54,507 bases of DNA from Kitasatospora sp. A2-31. Lineage in GTDB: Bacteria > Actinomycetota > Actinomycetes > Streptomycetales > Streptomycetaceae. This document shows, piece by piece, positions 50,560-54,507 of the stretch. The DNA is taken from the NCBI RefSeq assembly GCF_022288725.1, contig NZ_JAKNTA010000009.1:309353-363859 (forward strand), written 5' to 3'. Each line of letters opens with the position of its first letter. The stretch's first letter is position 1. Both the position numbers and the translations under genes were made by a program. The notes beneath the pieces were generated by a model. It saw only the letters and a list, made by a program, of their open reading frames with translations. It did no database searches and was not told the DNA's origin.

Positions 50560-52014
50560 TCAGACCACCGAGACGTACTCCGGGATGTCCTGGACCACCC
50601 GCTCCTGGAGCCGGCTCACCGCGTCCACGCCCTTGAACCGGGCCGCGGCGGCCTCGGTGGTCTTGCGCACCCGGGAGTTCAGCCGCTCCGAGCGGACCTT
50701 GCCGGCGATGTCCACCGCCTGCTCGGCCATCACCGCGGCCTGCTCCGCCTCGTTCTGCAGCAGGTGGACGCTGGCCATGCCGATCAGGTTGAAGGCGTAG
50801 GAGCGGACGTGGTCGCCGTCCTGGCGGAAGAGGTCGACCGCGCGCTCCATCACCGGGGCCGACATCGAGGCGTACAGCGCGGCGTTGTCGGAGTGGTAGG
50901 CGAGGTCGCGGAAGGAGTGCGCGTTCTCGGCGTTCAGCTCGGCCGGCGAGAAGAACTTCAGCCAGTCCGGGTCGCCGTCGCCCTCGCGGATGTCGGTGAA
51001 GGTGTCCTCGGCCAGCCGGACCGCCCGGGCGCAGCGGTTGACCTCGCCGATGGTGGCGTAGGCGCGCGCCTCCATCGCGTAGAGCAGCGACTGCTGGCGC
51101 GGGGTGGCGGTGTCCCGGCTGCCGTACTGGGCCAGGTGGATCAGCTCCAGGGCGTCCTCGCCCCGGTTGAGGTGGATCATCTGGCGGCTCATGTCGGTGA
51201 GGATCAGGGCGCCGAACGGTCGGTCGCCGGCCTCCTTGGCCGCGTGCAGCGCCAGCACGTAGTACTTCTGCGCGCTCGGGTGCATGCCCACGTCGTACGA
51301 CATCCAGCCGGCCAGGTGGGCCAGCTCGGCGGTGAGCCGGAACAGCCGCTTGGTGGTCGCCTCGGGGTAGGACTCCTGGAGCAGGTCGGTGACCTCGTGG
51401 AGCTGGCCGACGACGGCCTTGCGGCGCAGGCCGCCGCCGTTCTGGGCGTCCCACTGCCGGAACATGACCGTGGTCTGCTCCAACAGTTCCAGCTCGGGCT
51501 CGGACAGCCGCCCGGTGAACGCCTCGCCGCCGTTGGCCGCGGCCAGGATCGGGGTGGGTGCGCCGGTCGGACCGGGGGCGAGCCAGCGCTGCATCGGCTC
51601 GATCAGCGCGGCGCCGGCCGTCAGGGCGAGCGAGGTGCCCAGGAAGCCGCGCCGGTTGAGCATCAGGTCGCTGCGCGAGTAGTCGCTGATCAGCTGGACG
51701 GTCTGGGGCGCACTCCAGGGCAGGTCGACGCCGCCGCCGACGGTGGAGACCGGGACGGCGGCCCGCAACCCGAGGTCCTCGATGGAGACCACCGAACCGA
51801 AGCGCTCCGAGAACAGCTCCGACATGATCTTCGGGATCGGCTCGCGGGGCTGCTCGCCGTCCAACCAGCGGCGCACCCGGGAGGTGTCGGTGGAGACGTG
51901 GTGGGCGCCGATCTGACGGGCCCGGCGGTTGACCTGGCGGGCCAACTCCCCCTTGGACCAGCCACTGCGGGCGAACCACGTGGTCAGCTTCTCATTGGGT
52001 TGCTTCTCTGCCAT
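50560..52014 (-). CDS. nsdA: NsdA-like negative regulator of differentiation
   Basis: 484 residues from ATG 52014; ATG 52029 is also possible. N-terminal part (WFARSGWSKGELARQVNRRA, ADTSRVRRWLDGEQP-like segment TDTSRVRRWLDGEQPREPIP) is a DNA-binding-like HTH region; the rest is TPR-like helical repeats (AKEAGDRPFGALILTDMSRQ, AYATIGEVNRCARAVRLAED). RRGFLGTSLALTAGAAL looks like a twin-Arg-type stretch but is internal. NsdA of S. coelicolor represses sporulation and antibiotic formation; the position next to amtB and ftsY is the same there. Confidence 0.9.
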   Translation of the reverse strand: MAEKQPNEKLTTWFARSGWSKGELARQVNRRARQIGAHHVSTDTSRVRRWLDGEQPREPIPKIMSELFSERFGSVVSIEDLGLRAAVPVSTVGGGVDLPWSAPQTVQLISDYSRSDLMLNRRGFLGTSLALTAGAALIEPMQRWLAPGPTGAPTPILAAANGGEAFTGRLSEPELELLEQTTVMFRQWDAQNGGGLRRKAVVGQLHEVTDLLQESYPEATTKRLFRLTAELAHLAGWMSYDVGMHPSAQKYYVLALHAAKEAGDRPFGALILTDMSRQMIHLNRGEDALELIHLAQYGSRDTATPRQQSLLYAMEARAYATIGEVNRCARAVRLAEDTFTDIREGDGDPDWLKFFSPAELNAENAHSFRDLAYHSDNAALYASMSAPVMERAVDLFRQDGDHVRSYAFNLIGMASVHLLQNEAEQAAVMAEQAVDIAGKVRSERLNSRVRKTTEAAAARFKGVDAVSRLQERVVQDIPEYVSVV

Positions 52015-52637
52015 GGGTAACGTCCCCATCCCGCCCGGCCCCTGCTCCGGGGCCCCGATCGTGACCGCCCGACGGTTGCGGGCTCTTGCCAGACGTGCCG
52101 TACCTGAGGTGCGGTCGGAACCGCACATTCGAACCGCTGGTCGCACTGGTGTGCCATCGTCGCGGACGCTGCGTCAGTTTCCTCAACTTCCGCCCCCCTT
52201 GGGCTCGGAGCGGACTCTCCGACGACGTCCGTGTGCTGAACGTAGTGCCCCGCACGGGACCCGGGGGAGCGGCCCTGGCGAAACGCCACCTTTCGCCACC
52301 CCCAGGAGTGAACCGAAGCAAGTCCGCACACGCTTCACTAGGTAGTCCCGACGGTCCGGCATATGCGGGCCGCCAAGTCCCCACCGGCATCCGGCTCAGC
52401 ACGGCAACCCACAGCAGCCACCGGCGAGTTCGCCGCCCGCCCTGATCGACGACCGCCTCGCGCACACGACGATCCGGCATCGGCCCCGCCCGCCACAAGG
52501 GGCGCCCGAGGCACACCACTGCAACAGGCGCACGCCACGCGCTGCGCGCCGCCACCGCACAACGCACCACGCAACGGACAATCAACACAAAGTCACCGTC
52601 CCGTAACCATCGGCAACGAGAACCTGTTGGGGGAGGC
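52015..52637. other. gene-free stretch between divergent nsdA and prim-pol genes
   Basis: About 620 bases, less GC-rich toward 52600. Must hold both promoters. No RNA gene or clear repeat is seen, apart from CGAAACGCCACCTTTCGCCA near 52279 which has a short mirror-like pairing (GAAACG/CGCCACC). Confidence 0.5.
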
Positions 52638-53312
52638 ATGGACAACCTGTTCGGCGAACTTCGACTGGGGCACCTGCGGTTGGCCCCGCTGGGGGTGCGC
52701 CGCCGCACCCGGGTCACCGCGTCCCAGGCTGCCGCGGAGTACACCGGCCGCTGGGGCTGGGCGGTCGCCGTCGGCACCCCGGCCGCGCCGACCGGCGACC
52801 CGGCCCGCTGCCGGTGCGGCGCCCCCCGCTGCGCCGCCCCCGGCCTGCACCCCGTCCCCGGCGACGAGCCCGCCGGCCGGTCCGGCGCCGACGTCCCGGT
52901 GCTGTTCCCCACCGGCCGGGCCTTCGACGTCCTGGACGTCCCCGAGCAGGCCGGCCTGCAGGCCCTGGTCCGACTGGAGCGGATGGGCACCCAGGTCGGG
53001 CCGGTGCTGGCCGCGCCCACCGGCCGGCTGCAGTTCCTGGTCGCCGCCGGCACCGCCCGCCGGCTGCCCGACCTGCTGTACCGGATGGGCTGGGACGACG
53101 CCGCCCTCGACCTCACCTGCCACGGCGAGGGCAGCTACGTCGCCGCCCCGCCCACCGTGCTCGGCGGACTCGGCCCGGTCCGCTGGCTGCGCCGCCCCAC
53201 CCGCGACAACGCCGGCTGCCCGCCCGAGGCCCGGCTGCTCCTCGGCACCCTCGCCTACGCCTGTCACCGCGGCCGCGAGCGCACCGCCGAACCCGCCTGG
53301 CTCGCGTCGTAG
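52638..53312 (+). CDS. stand-alone prim-pol N-terminal domain protein
   Basis: 224 residues from ATG 52638 (TTGGGGGAGGC upstream). AAAEYTGRWGWAVAVGTPAA and CRCGAPRCAAPGLHPVPGDE are the start of the bifunctional primase/polymerase (AEP) N-terminal family; VLDVPEQAGLQALVRLERMG, LAAPTGRLQFLVAAGTARRL and HGEGSYVAAPPTVLGG follow. The catalytic Asp pattern is not evident, and no helicase domain is attached; the usual streptomycete core homologue has no known role. Confidence 0.8.
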   Translation: MDNLFGELRLGHLRLAPLGVRRRTRVTASQAAAEYTGRWGWAVAVGTPAAPTGDPARCRCGAPRCAAPGLHPVPGDEPAGRSGADVPVLFPTGRAFDVLDVPEQAGLQALVRLERMGTQVGPVLAAPTGRLQFLVAAGTARRLPDLLYRMGWDDAALDLTCHGEGSYVAAPPTVLGGLGPVRWLRRPTRDNAGCPPEARLLLGTLAYACHRGRERTAEPAWLAS

Positions 53313-53317
53313 GCTCG

Positions 53318-53392
53318 CCCGCTCGCCCCTCGCCCGACGGCGCGGCTCCGGGGCGGCCCACCCGCTCGCCCCTCGCCCGACGGCGCGGCTCC
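53318..53392. repeat. 32-bp direct repeat
   Basis: CCCGCTCGCCCCTCGCCCGA plus twelve further bases is present at 53318-53349 and again at 53361-53392, in the gap between the convergent prim-pol and ftsY genes. Confidence 0.8.
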
Positions 53393-53436
53393 CGGCGCGG
53401 TCCCGGGCTACCCCGCCGTACGGCAGCGGGTACGAC

Positions 53437-53467
53437 GAAGGGCCCGCCCCTCGCGGAGCGGACCCTT
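53437..53467 (-). terminator. terminator after ftsY
   Basis: On the minus strand AAGGGTCCGC pairs with GCGGGCCCTT (one G-T pair) around CCGCGAGGG-type loop, 20 bases after the ftsY stop, followed by TCG-rich sequence. Also suits the convergent prim-pol gene. Confidence 0.65.
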
Positions 53468-53487
53468 TCACCGGTGACGGCCGGGGC

Positions 53488-54507
53488 TCAGTCCCCGATC
53501 AGCGCGTCCACGAAGGCACCCGGCTCGAACGGCGCCAGGTCGTCCGCGCCCTCGCCGAGACCGATCAGCTTGACCGGCACGCCCAGCTCGCGCTGGACCG
53601 CGACCACGATGCCGCCCTTCGCCGTGCCGTCCAGCTTGGTCAGCACGATGCCGGTGATGTCGACCACCTCGGCGAAGACCCGGGCCTGGATCAGCCCGTT
53701 CTGACCGGTGGTGGCGTCCAGCACCAGCAGCACCTCGTCCACCGGGCCGTGCTTCTCGACGACCCGCTTGACCTTGCCCAGCTCGTCCATCAGGCCGGTC
53801 TTGGTGTGCAGCCGGCCGGCGGTGTCGACCAGGACGGTGTCGGCGCCCTCGGCGATGCCCTCCTTGACCGCGTCGAACGCGATCGAGGCCGGGTCGCCGC
53901 CCTCGGGGCCGCGCACGGTCCGCGCGCCGACCCGCTCGCCCCAGGTCTGCAGCTGGTCCGCGGCGGCGGCACGGAAGGTGTCGGCCGCGCCGAGCACCAC
54001 CTTGCGCCCGTCGGCCACCAGCACCCGGGCCAGCTTGCCGGTGGTGGTGGTCTTGCCGACGCCGTTGACGCCGACGACCAGGACGACCGCCGGGCCCTCC
54101 TGGTGCTTGGTGGAGTGGACGGTGCGGTCGGCGTCCTTGCCGATCAGCTCGACGAGCTCCTCGCGCAGCAGCCCGCGCAGCTCCTCCGGGGTGCGGGTGC
54201 CGAGCACCTTCACCCGGGTGCGGAGCCGCTCGACCAGCTCCTGGGTGGGGGCCACGCCGACGTCGGCGGTGAGCAGGGTCTCCTCGATCTCCTCCCAGGT
54301 GTCCTCGTCCAGGTGCTCCCGCGAGAGCAGCGAGAGCAGGCCCTTGCCGAGCGAGTTCTGCGAACGCGAGAGCCGGGACCGCAGCCGGACGAGCCGGCCG
54401 GCGGTGGGCTCGGGGACTTCGAGGGCCGGGGCCTCCTCCTCGACCGTCTCGGGGACGGTCACGGCCTCGGCCTCGGGAAGCTCCACCTCCTCGACGGTGC
54501 GGCGGGG
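53488..54507 (-). CDS. ftsY: SRP receptor GTPase FtsY, N-terminus outside window
   Basis: The frame is open at the right edge, so the acidic/membrane N-terminus is missing. Visible: NSLGKGLLSLLSREHLDEDT (N domain), P-loop VVGVNGVGKTTTTGKLARVL, ADTFRAAAADQLQTWGERVG, DTAGRLHTKTGLMDELGKVK, and TKLDGTAKGGIVVAVQRELG with GLGEGADDLAPFEPGAFVDA at the end. Docks Ffh-ribosome complexes at the membrane. Confidence 0.97.
   Translation of the reverse strand, partial: PRRTVEEVELPEAEAVTVPETVEEEAPALEVPEPTAGRLVRLRSRLSRSQNSLGKGLLSLLSREHLDEDTWEEIEETLLTADVGVAPTQELVERLRTRVKVLGTRTPEELRGLLREELVELIGKDADRTVHSTKHQEGPAVVLVVGVNGVGKTTTTGKLARVLVADGRKVVLGAADTFRAAAADQLQTWGERVGARTVRGPEGGDPASIAFDAVKEGIAEGADTVLVDTAGRLHTKTGLMDELGKVKRVVEKHGPVDEVLLVLDATTGQNGLIQARVFAEVVDITGIVLTKLDGTAKGGIVVAVQRELGVPVKLIGLGEGADDLAPFEPGAFVDALIGD

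Overview
The window is high-GC actinobacterial DNA from a Streptomyces- or Kitasatospora-like genome. The evidence is the gene set and order: whiG, dprA, yifB, yraN, a DUF2469 gene, a NUDIX gene, four tandem signal peptidase I genes (sipZ, Y, X, W as read left to right), rplS, trmD, rimM, khpA, rpsP, then ffh, glnD, glnK, amtB, nsdA and ftsY. This is the conserved order around whiG-rpsP-ftsY in streptomycetes, and nearly all of it is on the minus strand. The genus cannot be fixed from the sequence alone.

Core block 1 (1-5.1 kb) holds the end of an M23 peptidase, a TetR regulator, whiG, dprA and the 3' part of yifB. Core block 2 (29.2-54.5 kb) holds the 5' end of yifB and everything from yraN to ftsY, including the nitrogen-sensing operon amtB-glnK-glnD with a GlnR box upstream, the two SRP GTPases (Ffh, FtsY) and an Ala/Pro-rich intergenic landscape full of short tandem repeats.

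Between them a mobile element of about 24.15 kb (about 5094-29245) has split yifB (comM-like). Joining the flanks restores the yifB reading frame exactly, with only the trinucleotide TCG shared at both ends. A large serine integrase is encoded at the right end next to attR. The element has two convergent halves. The left half (plus strand, 5.2-15.1 kb) looks like an actinomycete conjugative module: a GntR/KorSA-like repressor with two palindromic operators, a WhiB-like protein, several small membrane (Spd-like) proteins, an FtsK/TraB-type DNA translocase and many small coupled genes. The right half (minus strand, 29.2-15.8 kb) looks like a phage or phage-satellite module: serine integrase, divergent XRE repressor and excisionase-like HTH protein, a small operon ending in an SF3 primase-helicase, an inverted iteron cluster around an AT-richer stretch (candidate replication origin), then a seven-gene operon with a Cys/His HGG-motif protein and a complete tail tape measure protein but no capsid, portal or other tail genes, and finally a tyrosine recombinase. 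At the meeting point (15.1-16.4 kb) lies a strongly structured non-coding stretch and two diverged copies of one HTH gene facing each other with a large inverted repeat between them.

Most interesting: a conjugative-element/phage-satellite hybrid carrying an orphan tape measure protein, its candidate iteron origin, and the use of yifB/comM as the insertion site. All functional assignments are from reading the sequence; no database search was run.
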